Of a DNA stretch of 64,000 nucleotides, positions 34,718 through 43,400 are shown one piece after another. The position numbers and the translations under genes are program-made. Below the pieces are notes generated by a model. The model saw nothing but the letters and a program-made list of their open reading frames with translations. It was not told the origin of the DNA and ran no database searches. The stretch is taken from assembly GCA_947497985.1 (NCBI GenBank), contig CANMIX010000003.1, forward strand, positions 248,001 through 312,000, written 5' to 3'. The stretch's first letter is position 1; every line of letters begins with the position of its first letter. The DNA is from an uncultured Paracoccaceae bacterium. Its GTDB lineage: Bacteria; Pseudomonadota; Alphaproteobacteria; Rhodobacterales; Rhodobacteraceae.

Positions 34718-36482
34718 GACATCTCACTTTATGTCCGGGTTCCACGTGAACCAACGGCGGGGCGTCGTTGCCGTCGAACCGAAAGGCGTCGGGCCAACGG
34801 TCGGGCATGCCGGCGCCTTGCGCGACCAGCTTTAGATCGATTGGCCGATCAATCTCGGGCTCCGGTTGAGCGGCAATCAATGCTTTGGTGTAGGGATGTT
34901 GTGGATTGTAAAAGAGCGTGTCAGGAGGGGCCTGCTCAACCACCAATCCACGTCGCATTACGGCAACTTCGTCTGCGATCCGCGCAACCACCGCAAGGTC
35001 GTGGCTGATAAACAGATAGGACAGTTTCTTTTGATTTCGAATCTCTTCAAGCAATTGCAAGATCTGTTCCTGTACCGAGACATCCAAGGCTGAGGTAGGC
35101 TCGTCACAGACCAATAGTTTCGGGTCCAGCATTAGGGCACGTGCGATGGACAGGCGTTGGCGTTGACCACCGGAAAACGCATGAGGGAAGCGTAGCAGCA
35201 TATCGGGACCCAACCCCACCAGACGTAGCAGATCCGCGGCTTTTTCACGCTGCTCTGCTCGACTTCCGATTTTGTGGATTTCCAGCGGTTCGGTCAGTGC
35301 GTCCTGAATGCGCATACGCGGGCTCAGCGAAGAATAGGGGTCTTGAAACACCATCTGGGCTTCGCGTTGAAATTGGAGGCGCGTCTGCTGGTCCATCGCA
35401 TGAACGGGTAGGGCTTCGCTGTCGGGACTGCTGCGAAACAGAACCTCGCCGCCAGGATCTGGAAGTTCTGCGCCAAGGGCAATGCGCGCAGCCGTTGTTT
35501 TGCCGGACCCGCTTTCCCCGACAATGGCGAGTGTTTTACCGCGCGGCAGTGCAAGGTCGACACCGCGACAGGCATGAACTTTCAGGGCGCCGGACCAGCC
35601 GCGCCCAGACCGTAGGGCATATGTCTTAGCAACCGACTTCATTTCCAGGATCATGTCATGGCCGGATGTCGGCAGCACCGGTTCGGGATTGTCGGGAATG
35701 CGAGGGGCGGCGTTGATCAAGGCCTTGGTATAGGCGTGGACAGGAGCGTTTAGGATAGGTGGCGCGTTTCCGGCCTCCATCACTTTGCCTTTGTGCATGA
35801 CCACAACTTTTTCAGCCATGTTTGCAACAACACCCAGGTCGTGGGTCACCAGGATCATCGCCATTCCGGTCTGCTGCTGCAGATCCTTCATCAACCCAAG
35901 CACTTGCGCCTGCGTTGTGACATCCAGAGCGGTTGTGGGTTCGTCCGCGATCATCAGTTTCGGACGTGCCACCATGGCCATGGCGATCATGGCGCGCTGA
36001 CGCATGCCGCCGGACAGCTCAAATGGATAAGAGCGGTAGGTCCGTTCAGGGTCAGGAAAGCCCACCTGTTCAAAGACGTCCAGCACGATTTGTTTTGCTT
36101 TGGCCCCAAACGGGCCTCCGTGCAGATGCAGAACCTCCACCACCTGATTGCCGATCCGGTGCAAAGGCGACAGGGACCGCATTGGTTCTTGGAAAATCAT
36201 CGAGACTTGGTTGCCGCGAATGTCGCGGACAGCGCGTTTGTCGAGCGTGAGCAGATCCACAGGGCCATCATCCATCCGCAGCATGATTTCACCTGAGGTG
36301 ATCTTGGCGGTGCGTGGTAGAATTCCCAAAGCGGCCCGGCAGGTCAGAGTCTTCCCCGAGCCGCTTTCGCCGACCAGCGCCAGTGTTTCCCCTTCTTCGA
36401 CCGTAAAGCTCACGTCCTCAACCACTGGCGCATTCCCGGAAAAGGCAATGCTGAGGTTATTCACCGAAAGAAGGGAGGTCAT
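34710..36482 (-). CDS. ABC transporter ATP-binding protein with two ATPase domains (YejF-like)
   Basis: Fused ATPase of about 590 residues for the peptide-type importer. The first domain has GESGSGKTL near residue 40, LSGGMRQRAMIAMAM near 160 and LMIADEPTTALDVT near 180; the second has GESGSGKTT near 320, FSGGQRQRLSIARAL near 440 and LLVCDEPTSALDVS near 460. Start 36482 fits the domain boundary and has GGAG upstream; an in-frame ATG at 36506 lacks a ribosome-binding site. First gene of the operon and overlaps the binding-protein gene by eight bases. Confidence 0.92.
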   Translation of the reverse strand: MTSLLSVNNLSIAFSGNAPVVEDVSFTVEEGETLALVGESGSGKTLTCRAALGILPRTAKITSGEIMLRMDDGPVDLLTLDKRAVRDIRGNQVSMIFQEPMRSLSPLHRIGNQVVEVLHLHGGPFGAKAKQIVLDVFEQVGFPDPERTYRSYPFELSGGMRQRAMIAMAMVARPKLMIADEPTTALDVTTQAQVLGLMKDLQQQTGMAMILVTHDLGVVANMAEKVVVMHKGKVMEAGNAPPILNAPVHAYTKALINAAPRIPDNPEPVLPTSGHDMILEMKSVAKTYALRSGRGWSGALKVHACRGVDLALPRGKTLAIVGESGSGKTTAARIALGAELPDPGGEVLFRSSPDSEALPVHAMDQQTRLQFQREAQMVFQDPYSSLSPRMRIQDALTEPLEIHKIGSRAEQREKAADLLRLVGLGPDMLLRFPHAFSGGQRQRLSIARALMLDPKLLVCDEPTSALDVSVQEQILQLLEEIRNQKKLSYLFISHDLAVVARIADEVAVMRRGLVVEQAPPDTLFYNPQHPYTKALIAAQPEPEIDRPIDLKLVAQGAGMPDRWPDAFRFDGNDAPPLVHVEPGHKVRCHV

Positions 36483-36928
36483 AGAGCAATCGCTCCGGCG
36501 CAGCATGGTCTAACGCGCAAATAGTCGTCTTTTGGGCAGCGATGCATTTTATTCCCAGTTCTAATCTCGCTTTGCAGCATCGCTTGCGTTTCCTTCACCC
36601 GTCAAACCTTTTCACATCGGACGTCGTCAAGGGGCCAATGGTTGGTCTTTGAATACTACGATACCGATGTTGTGCGGTAACAATAAAGTATCTGTTTGAA
36701 AATTTCACGATTTAACCACCAATCCAGCGCGTTCATTAACGGGCAATTGGCAAAGACCGACCACGGGAACGTGTTTCAGCTTTTGCGTGCCGGAGCGCAG
36801 GCGATAAAACGAAAGTCGCGAAGTTTGAAAATAGGGCGCAAACTTTGCAAAAGATCCGGCAGGATGAACGCAAGGTCGCTTGACGCGCGAGTTCTCTTAG
36901 TTGTGAAGCGGCGTGGAGCAAAAATGCA
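36483..36928. other. Intergenic region between the peptide transporter operon and the DUF3307 gene
   Basis: About 450 bases without a supportable gene. It is AT-richer than its surroundings, especially 36640-36740. It should hold the promoter for the transporter operon (minus). A TTG-initiated plus-strand frame at 36696-36974 gives a basic product without ribosome-binding site and overlaps the DUF3307 gene, so it is not called. Confidence 0.6.
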
Positions 36929-37378
36929 TCAAGTCAAAACAAAAACACACCAAGCCCAGCCCATGCCCAGATAAGTGGCTTGATGCAGCGCTTGGTCAGT
37001 GCCCATTGCCCACCAAAACAGCGACTGAGTCGGTTTCAGATCCTTCATTTCATTGTATCGTGCTTTGCCAAAGTCGATGTGGAAATGGGCGACCCATTCC
37101 AAGATACAAATAATGAAAGCGAATTTGAGAGGCGCTGACATGATCGCCAAAACACATGCGGTCCCGACCAAATGAACACTGGCGTGCTGTGCGCGACCCA
37201 TATGAAAATAAAGGCTCCGGCCCGAAAGCATGCGAGGGGTCTGTAAATAGAAATCCGCAAACATATGTTTGACCTGCAACAGCAGAAGCAAGGCAAGCAA
37301 CGATGCGACGTGTTCTGACAATGGTTTGTCCTTCTTGAGACCCGGAATTCGTTTGAACCTTACGGCTTTTAGTCGCAT
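36929..37378 (-). CDS. DUF3307 family membrane protein
   Basis: The product of about 149 residues has hydrophobic helices around LLALLLLLQVKHMFADFYLQ, HASVHLVGTACVLAIM and AFIICILEWVAHFHIDFGKAR, plus a C-terminal GTDQALHQATYLGMGWAW. The polar residues within helices (K-H-x-F-A-D, E-W-x-A-H-x-H-x-D, D-Q-x-x-H) are the DUF3307 pattern. Function of the family is unknown. The start is uncertain: 37378 fits the length of relatives but lacks a strong ribosome-binding site. It is divergent from the degenerate ABC gene. Confidence 0.8.
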   Translation of the reverse strand: MRLKAVRFKRIPGLKKDKPLSEHVASLLALLLLLQVKHMFADFYLQTPRMLSGRSLYFHMGRAQHASVHLVGTACVLAIMSAPLKFAFIICILEWVAHFHIDFGKARYNEMKDLKPTQSLFWWAMGTDQALHQATYLGMGWAWCVFVLT

Positions 37379-37467
37379 AGGCAAACACTGCTCGTTGCAA
37401 GAATGCACAGAACTTACAAAAGGAACAGTAACAAGTCGGTCTTGGCGTAACGTCATTCCGCAGCTAG

Positions 37468-40400
37468 ATGTACGTGGCCGATGCCACAATCGGGAGCAGG
37501 GTCATAGAACGTTCTCTTTTTAAGTTTATCTGGAAGTACTCCAAGCGCGACCAGCTCGTCCTGCTTGTGGTGACGTCCTGTCTATTTCCGCTGTTGTATC
37601 TAACGCTTGAACTGCCCAAGCGAATTATTAACGACGCCATCGGTTCGCAGAGTTCCACCATTTCCGTGATGGGTTATGAGCTGGAGCAGTTGCATTTCCT
37701 TTGGTTTTTGTGCGGTGCCTTTCTGATTTCTGTTCTGTGTCATGGTTTGTTGAAAATGCGGATCAACACCATGAAGGGGATCCTCGCCGAGCGCATGTTG
37801 CGCCGCTACCGCTTTCAGTTGATCGAGCGGGTTTTACGGTTCCCGCAGCCCTATTTTGAACGAGTTAGCCAAGGCGAATTGGTGTCGATGGTCACTTCGG
37901 AAAGCGAACCGATGGGGGGATTGATGGGGGATGCGATCAGCCAACCGGTGCTGCAGGCCGGGCAGATGCTGACGATCCTGTTCTTCTTGTTCTCGCAGAA
38001 CTTTTGGTTCGGTCTGGCTGCGGTTGCGCTGATCCCGTTGCAAGGCTGGTTGATCCCTGTGTTGCAGCGTCGGATCAATCTTTTGAATAAGAAACGTATT
38101 CATCAGGTACGTGCGCTGGCCTCTGAGATCGGAGAGAGCGCTGTTGGAGCCTCCACCTTGCGGATCAACGGCGGTTGGAGATACCGGCTTGCAGTGATCA
38201 CTGAACGTCTGGGACGTTTGTACGATATCCGGTTTGATATCTACAAAAAGAAATTTTTCATGAAGTTTATCAATAACTTCATCACTCAGCTCACACCGTT
38301 TTTCTTCTATGCGGTTGGTGGATTTTTGGTGCTGCAGGGAAAGGTGTCGCTCGGTGCGTTGGTTGCTGCATTGGCGGCTTACAAGGATCTTGCTTCACCT
38401 TGGAAAGAACTTTTGGCCTATTACAACCAGACCCAAGACATGGGGCTGCGTTGGGACGTGATTCAGGAACGGTTTGCGCCACGAGGCATGGTTGACGCAC
38501 ATCTGATGCAAGGCGAACCGGAGACGATCGAGCGCCTGAATGGTGACGTGGTTTTGCGCGCTGTAAATGTGCGTGATACGGACGGCAATTTGGTTCTGGA
38601 AGACCTGAATGCCGAGCTTCCACAGGGCAACGTTATTGGCATCGCGGCGCCTTCTGAAGAAGACCGCCGGGCTCTCGCGCAGCTTTTGACACGGGAACTT
38701 CTTCCGTCGGCGGGGCAGGTGACACTGGCCGGGCATGACTTGCGCCAATTGCATCAGGCAGTGTTGGCGGCCCGGGTTGGCTACGCCACATCGCGTCCTA
38801 TTCTGTTTCAGGGCTCTTTTGGAGATAACGTCCTGATGCCGATGCGCCCGCGTCCACAAGGGGCCGCCCGTGACGAACAACGCAATAGGGATGCCATTAA
38901 AGCAGGGAATAGCTCCGACCCAATAGATGCGACGTGGCTCGAACCTGGGCTTGCGCGTCTTAGCAGTGAAAATGAATTGCGCGAGTGGTGGCTCAGACTG
39001 GTCGAAGGGATCGGGTCGCAAACCAATTTGTTCCGACGCGGATTGGAGCACCGGTTTGAAAGCGAGATGCATCCGGAACTGGCGCAGCGGTTGGTTTCAC
39101 TGCGCCCACAGATACAGACAGCCGTTCGAGAGGCCGGTCTTCAGGACTGTACGCATTTCTTCTCGCCGCAAGACTATAACGCGGCGATGCCGGTTGCCGA
39201 AAACTTACTTTATGCCACACTTCGTCAGCCGTTGACCGAAGAACAGCTCATTCAGCAGCGCGAGTTCCTGGAAAGCCTGCGGGATCTCGGACTGGTCAAC
39301 GACCTGGTCGCCTTGACCCAGGATGTTGTGGAAATGCTACGCCAGACTTTTGGCATTGATGGTGTTGACCACCCGTTGTTTCGCAAACTTGGGATCGGGG
39401 CCAGCACCTATGAAACGGCCTTGGCGCTGACGGAAAAATCCCGCAAAAGCGGGGCCGACGCGCTGGATTTGGTTGAGCTGGCTCAGCTTTTGATCGTCCC
39501 ATTCCGGATCTCTGCCGAAAAAATCGGTCCCGCCTTCACAGATGAGATGAAGGTGCAGATCCTTGAATTCCGTCGGGCCCATGGCAATGACATGCGTGGT
39601 GCCTTGCAGGAGACATTTGTCCCGATCGCCAAAACGAAGTTTGCCCCTGGGCTGACAGTTTTGGAGAATGCCCTGTTTGGTAAGATCGCTGACGGAGCCG
39701 GGCCAAAAGGCGAAGAGTTGCGTAAACTGGTGTCGCAGGTTTTGATCGACAATGGATTGCGTGATCTGGTGGTGGAGTTGATTTTCGACTTACCGATTTC
39801 GGTAGGTGGACAAGGGTTGCCAGCCAGTCTCGCGGAACCTCTGGCATTTTCACGCGCGACGGTGAAACGCCCGGATCTGCTGATCTTGGATGACGCAATG
39901 GCCAGCTATGATCTGGAGACACGGATCGCGGTGCATAAGAACCTGCGAAAGCTATTGCCGGATACGACGCTGGTTTATCTGAGTTCAGAATTCGCCAAAC
40001 CCGAAGTTTTTGATGTGTATTATGAGCTGCAGCAAGGACGCCTTGTTACAGATGATGTGCGTATTGAGGCCGTCGAAGATGGGGCAGCCAGCGCCGACCT
40101 TGCACGAAAATTGCGCGCTTTGGAGCAAACAGAGCTATTTTCGGGTCTGAATCGCCGCCAGCTGCGTCTGTTGGCCTTTGGTGCGCGGTGGTATGAAGCC
40201 AAATCAGGACATGTCGTCTTTAACAAAGACGATGATGCGTCAGATGGCGCCTACATGATTCTCGAAGGTGAGGCCGATTTTTACCTGCCTCAACCTGACC
40301 AGGATGACAGATATATCGTGACCTTTGGTCCAGGGCGCTTGGTCGGAGAGTTGGGCTTAATCCGACGCGAACCACGCGCGCTGACCATGGTGGCCAAGAC

Positions 40401-40512
40401 GGATTTGACCTGCCTTCGCATTGGCGAAGAGGAGTTCCTCGCCGTTGTCGAGAACGATGCCCCGACGGCGTTCAAACTGTTGCAGGTTGTCGCTGGCTAT
40501 GTCTCCAACTAG
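37468..40512 (+). CDS. ABC-exporter-like protein with degenerate ATPase domain and C-terminal cyclic-nucleotide-binding domain
   Basis: A 1014-residue fusion. Residues about 30-310 form an ABC type-1 exporter membrane domain. The ATPase domain starts near 350 but the P-loop position reads GIAAPSEEDRR near 391 and lacks Lys. A Q-loop-like LFQGSFGDNVLM near 448 is followed by about 320 extra residues. The signature is SVGGQGLPASLAE near 777, Walker B is LLILDDAMASYD near 804, and the H-loop His is Ser in VYLSSEF. Residues about 890-1010 are a cNMP-binding domain with the phosphate-cassette-like GRLVGELGLIRREPRALT. It is unlikely to hydrolyse ATP; a sensor or regulated scaffold is inferred. Start codon is uncertain. 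Confidence 0.85.
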   Translation: MYVADATIGSRVIERSLFKFIWKYSKRDQLVLLVVTSCLFPLLYLTLELPKRIINDAIGSQSSTISVMGYELEQLHFLWFLCGAFLISVLCHGLLKMRINTMKGILAERMLRRYRFQLIERVLRFPQPYFERVSQGELVSMVTSESEPMGGLMGDAISQPVLQAGQMLTILFFLFSQNFWFGLAAVALIPLQGWLIPVLQRRINLLNKKRIHQVRALASEIGESAVGASTLRINGGWRYRLAVITERLGRLYDIRFDIYKKKFFMKFINNFITQLTPFFFYAVGGFLVLQGKVSLGALVAALAAYKDLASPWKELLAYYNQTQDMGLRWDVIQERFAPRGMVDAHLMQGEPETIERLNGDVVLRAVNVRDTDGNLVLEDLNAELPQGNVIGIAAPSEEDRRALAQLLTRELLPSAGQVTLAGHDLRQLHQAVLAARVGYATSRPILFQGSFGDNVLMPMRPRPQGAARDEQRNRDAIKAGNSSDPIDATWLEPGLARLSSENELREWWLRLVEGIGSQTNLFRRGLEHRFESEMHPELAQRLVSLRPQIQTAVREAGLQDCTHFFSPQDYNAAMPVAENLLYATLRQPLTEEQLIQQREFLESLRDLGLVNDLVALTQDVVEMLRQTFGIDGVDHPLFRKLGIGASTYETALALTEKSRKSGADALDLVELAQLLIVPFRISAEKIGPAFTDEMKVQILEFRRAHGNDMRGALQETFVPIAKTKFAPGLTVLENALFGKIADGAGPKGEELRKLVSQVLIDNGLRDLVVELIFDLPISVGGQGLPASLAEPLAFSRATVKRPDLLILDDAMASYDLETRIAVHKNLRKLLPDTTLVYLSSEFAKPEVFDVYYELQQGRLVTDDVRIEAVEDGAASADLARKLRALEQTELFSGLNRRQLRLLAFGARWYEAKSGHVVFNKDDDASDGAYMILEGEADFYLPQPDQDDRYIVTFGPGRLVGELGLIRREPRALTMVAKTDLTCLRIGEEEFLAVVENDAPTAFKLLQVVAGYVSN

Positions 40513-40868
40513 GAGATTTTAGCTGCGGTATTTGGGAGCCCTTTGTCGCCGTCACAGAATAAAGTGTACAGTAATTCAAGCACTTGTGCTGCATTCTGAT
40601 CTTTTAGGCTGTAATAGACGGTTTTGCCCGCTCGCCGGGTGTGAACCATGCCCTCATCGCGCAGGCGTGCAAGCATCTGGCTGACGGCGGCCTGGCGCAA
40701 ACCCAGCAAGCTCTCAAGCTCACCAACGGAGCGCTCACCATCAACGAGATGACATAAAATCATCAAGCGGCCTTCGTGAGCCAATGCTTTCAGGAAAGCA
40801 GCTGCGGAGGCTGCGCTGGTTGACATGTCTTCAGGTGCAGGTTTCGGTGTCTGGGTTGAGATATTCAT
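40509..40868 (-). CDS. ArsR-family regulator resembling SqrR/BigR persulfide sensors
   Basis: A 119-residue winged helix-turn-helix protein. Recognition region is LLGLRQAAVSQMLARLRDEGMV. Cysteines at 39 (MILCHL) and 105 (TLFCDG) are spaced by 66 residues, the same as Cys41 and Cys107 of Rhodobacter capsulatus SqrR, which form a tetrasulfide link in response to sulfide. The start at 40868 is chosen for length; an ATG at 40910 is in frame. A palindrome lies 55 bases upstream. No sulfide-oxidation gene is adjacent, so the target set is unknown. Confidence 0.82.
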   Translation of the reverse strand: MNISTQTPKPAPEDMSTSAASAAAFLKALAHEGRLMILCHLVDGERSVGELESLLGLRQAAVSQMLARLRDEGMVHTRRAGKTVYYSLKDQNAAQVLELLYTLFCDGDKGLPNTAAKIS

Positions 40869-41196
40869 AATAGTAAAGGTCTGTTGCTCGTTATGGAGGT
40901 TTGGCGGCATATTGCATAAAAAGTCTAGTATAGGCTAGACCCTTGAGGTCGATATTCTAACCGGACAAAAGGTTGCTGCATTCTCCTGCATCATGTTGAT
41001 TTTGCAAAGTTAAAATGTCTGTGCATATTCCGCCTACCAGTAGTGCCGGACCATTGGAAGGACATCTCCAAGATAAAAGCATGGTTCGAATGTCCTCCCT
41101 AAATTTCACAAAAGTGTATCAATCAGCATTTTTGTTGGATGTGGCTTCCGTTAGTTTTTGGTCTTTGACAGTGCATATGCGCAGTGCGCGCTCGTC
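40869..41196. other. Intergenic region upstream of the ArsR-type regulator
   Basis: About 330 bases without a supportable gene. It contains the palindrome at 40923-40940 and otherwise AT-rich sequence. A plus-strand frame at 41015-41200 lacks a ribosome-binding site and family features. Confidence 0.55.
40923..40940. promoter_or_regulatory. Palindromic operator candidate for the ArsR-type regulator
   Basis: GTCTAG and CTAGAC are exact inverted six-base half-sites separated by six bases (TATAGG). It lies 55 bases upstream of the regulator start, suitable for autoregulation. Confidence 0.5.
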
Positions 41197-42537
41197 TTAA
41201 TTTGAATCTGCGTACGTCTGCGCCCGTTTTGCGAACGTTCTGGCCTCGACCGGAGCTGCCCCCATCTGGTCGTGAGAGTTGAACACGTGATCCAAGGGCA
41301 GATCAGGAAACCGGGTCATTGCAACTTTAGAAAGTGATACGCCTTGAGTGGCCGCTTCAGCGCAGAGTGTTTTAACGGTAGCCTGCGCCTCGGGTCGAGT
41401 AAACCGAGCGGTCAAAGCGAAAGTCAACGCTTCTGAATGGATAACATCGAAATTACGCGATAAATCGCCGTTGATTTGATCGCTGCGTGGGGAGATTGCC
41501 TTGCTGAGGGCAACAGCGCCTTGAGCGGCCGTTGCCGAGGTCAAAACCAGCGACGGAAGGCTCAACCATTCTGCAAACCAAGCGGACGCGTCGCGTTGAT
41601 ACTGATGCGGCGCGCTGATTTGCAGGCCCGTATGTAACCCGGTACTGTGATGGGCGAGGGCGACCAGTTTTGCTGGGATCACCGGATTTTGCTTGTGTGG
41701 CAGCGTTGACGAGCTTCCGCCATGGGCAATTTCCAATGTCTCAATACCAGTTTGCACCATGGCCTGACAGTCCTGGCCCATTTTGGCCAGAGCCAGTGTG
41801 ATACGATGCATCCATCCCACAAGACGCAAGATGGGCGCGCGGTCTGTATGCCAACTGCGTTTTGGATCCGACAGCGCAAGTCCAGAGGCAAGGGCCGCGC
41901 GGGTTTCGGATGCCTTTTCCCCCAATGCGCCACTGGTTCCGATGGCTCCAGACAATGAAACCAACAAATTTGATGACCGTAGGTTTGGCAATTCTTCAAG
42001 CGCGTCCAACAAAGGTGCGCCCCAGCTTGCGACAATTGCACCAAATGACGTCGGCGCCGCATGTAGACCAAAACTTCGTCCGGCTATGGGGAGATCTGCA
42101 TGGGTTTCCGCCAGGGAGGCCAGTTGCAAGACGGTTGTTTTCACATCAGTTTCAATCAGCGCCAGCACTTGGCGCAAACGCAGCATCAGGGCGGTGTCCA
42201 TTATGTCCTGAGACGTCGCGCCCCAATGAATGTATTGAGCATGCTCGGGCGCACTCATCTCACTGCGCAAGGCTGCCACCAGCGCGGGCACAGGAACCCC
42301 GTTTTGGGCGGTCTCAGCCCGCAGCGCACCGGGGTCGATAGCGACCTCCATTACGGCGCGTTGGATTGCGGCGGCGCTTTCAGCGGGGATGACACCCAAT
42401 GCGCCTTGTGCCTTGGCCAGAGCCCCTTCGACCAACAGCATGGCACGCACTTCGGCACTGTCTGAGAACAAGCGTCCGGCATCGCCGGCAGAAAACACGC
42501 CGCTGTAAATCTGGCTTTCGAAAAGGGATGCGGCCAT
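41197..42537 (-). CDS. pcaB: 3-carboxy-cis,cis-muconate cycloisomerase
   Basis: Fumarase/aspartase-superfamily enzyme of the protocatechuate branch of the beta-ketoadipate pathway; it lactonises 3-carboxymuconate. The 446-residue product has the superfamily signature GGSSSTLPHKQNPV near residue 278 and HWGATSQDIMDTAL near 104. Its N-terminal ALAKAQGALGVIP is typical. It follows pcaD by 23 bases on the same strand. Confidence 0.92.
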   Translation of the reverse strand: MAASLFESQIYSGVFSAGDAGRLFSDSAEVRAMLLVEGALAKAQGALGVIPAESAAAIQRAVMEVAIDPGALRAETAQNGVPVPALVAALRSEMSAPEHAQYIHWGATSQDIMDTALMLRLRQVLALIETDVKTTVLQLASLAETHADLPIAGRSFGLHAAPTSFGAIVASWGAPLLDALEELPNLRSSNLLVSLSGAIGTSGALGEKASETRAALASGLALSDPKRSWHTDRAPILRLVGWMHRITLALAKMGQDCQAMVQTGIETLEIAHGGSSSTLPHKQNPVIPAKLVALAHHSTGLHTGLQISAPHQYQRDASAWFAEWLSLPSLVLTSATAAQGAVALSKAISPRSDQINGDLSRNFDVIHSEALTFALTARFTRPEAQATVKTLCAEAATQGVSLSKVAMTRFPDLPLDHVFNSHDQMGAAPVEARTFAKRAQTYADSN

Positions 42538-42560
42538 CTGGGCCTCCTGTTGCGTCTCGA

Positions 42561-43355
42561 TTAATCCTCGATATGGCCGATCTGTTGTAGGAATTCCACC
42601 AGACGCGCAGTAAATTCTTCGGGCTGCTCGACACAGGGCATATGACCGGATTTACGGATCAGGTGAAACTGGCTGCCTGGGATCAAACCGACAGTTTCAC
42701 GCACAAGATCAGCTGGGGTGGAGCCGTCTTCGGTGCCACATATCCCAAGGGTCGGCAGGCGCAACCCGCTGGTCGGCGTATAAAAATCGGTACCCGAAAT
42801 CGCCGCGCAGCAGCCAACGTAGCCGGGCTGGGATGTGGCGGTGATCATGGCGCGCAGCCTATCGGCCAACGGACCTTGACGGTTGCTGCGGGCCAGCCAG
42901 CGATCCAATGTGGGGTCCGCAATGGCCGACAGACCCTTGTCCTGGATCATCGCGATCCGGTCTTGCCAAATTGCGGGTGTGGCGATCTTTGCAGCCGTGT
43001 TTGACAGGACCAAACCGCGGAGCTGGTCCAGACGTTTCACCGCCAGCCCCTGCGCCACCATGCCACCGATTGACAGGCCGACACAGACTGCATCGCGGAT
43101 GTTGAGGTAATCAAGCAATCCTTCGACGTCCTTCACCAAAGCGCCCATGCTGTAAGGGGCCTCTGGCGCGCTGGATTGCCCATGGCCGCGCAGGTCAAAG
43201 CGCAAGATCCGAAGCCCCTCAGGAAGACGGTCGACCACGCCGTCCCACAGATCTAACCGCGTGCCCAATGCATGGATAAACACCAAGGGCGCGCCGGTCT
43301 CAGGGCCGTCGAGGCGGTAGTGAAGGTCGATCCCTCCAACGGTGGCAATGGGCAT
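42561..43355 (-). CDS. pcaD: 3-oxoadipate enol-lactonase
   Basis: Alpha/beta hydrolase of 264 residues that opens 3-oxoadipate enol-lactone. The nucleophile elbow is VGLSIGGMVAQGL near residue 92, and the catalytic His is in KSGHMPCVEQPEEF near 240. The N-terminus IDLHYRLDGPETGAPLVFIHALGT is typical of PcaD. It is first in the pcaD-pcaB pair. Genes pcaC, pcaH and pcaG, which often lie between or beside them, are absent here. Confidence 0.88.
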   Translation of the reverse strand: MPIATVGGIDLHYRLDGPETGAPLVFIHALGTRLDLWDGVVDRLPEGLRILRFDLRGHGQSSAPEAPYSMGALVKDVEGLLDYLNIRDAVCVGLSIGGMVAQGLAVKRLDQLRGLVLSNTAAKIATPAIWQDRIAMIQDKGLSAIADPTLDRWLARSNRQGPLADRLRAMITATSQPGYVGCCAAISGTDFYTPTSGLRLPTLGICGTEDGSTPADLVRETVGLIPGSQFHLIRKSGHMPCVEQPEEFTARLVEFLQQIGHIED

Positions 43356-43400
43356 CGGGGTCTCCTGCAGCTGGACTGAGGCTTTTTGCCGCCTGAAGCC

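Noticed and set aside
36696-36974. 92-codon basic frame upstream of the DUF3307 gene
   Set aside because: TTG start without ribosome-binding site, AT-rich segment, and overlap with the DUF3307 3' end.
41015-41200. 61-codon plus-strand frame between the ArsR-type gene and pcaB
   Set aside because: No ribosome-binding site, overlaps the pcaB end, and shows no motif.
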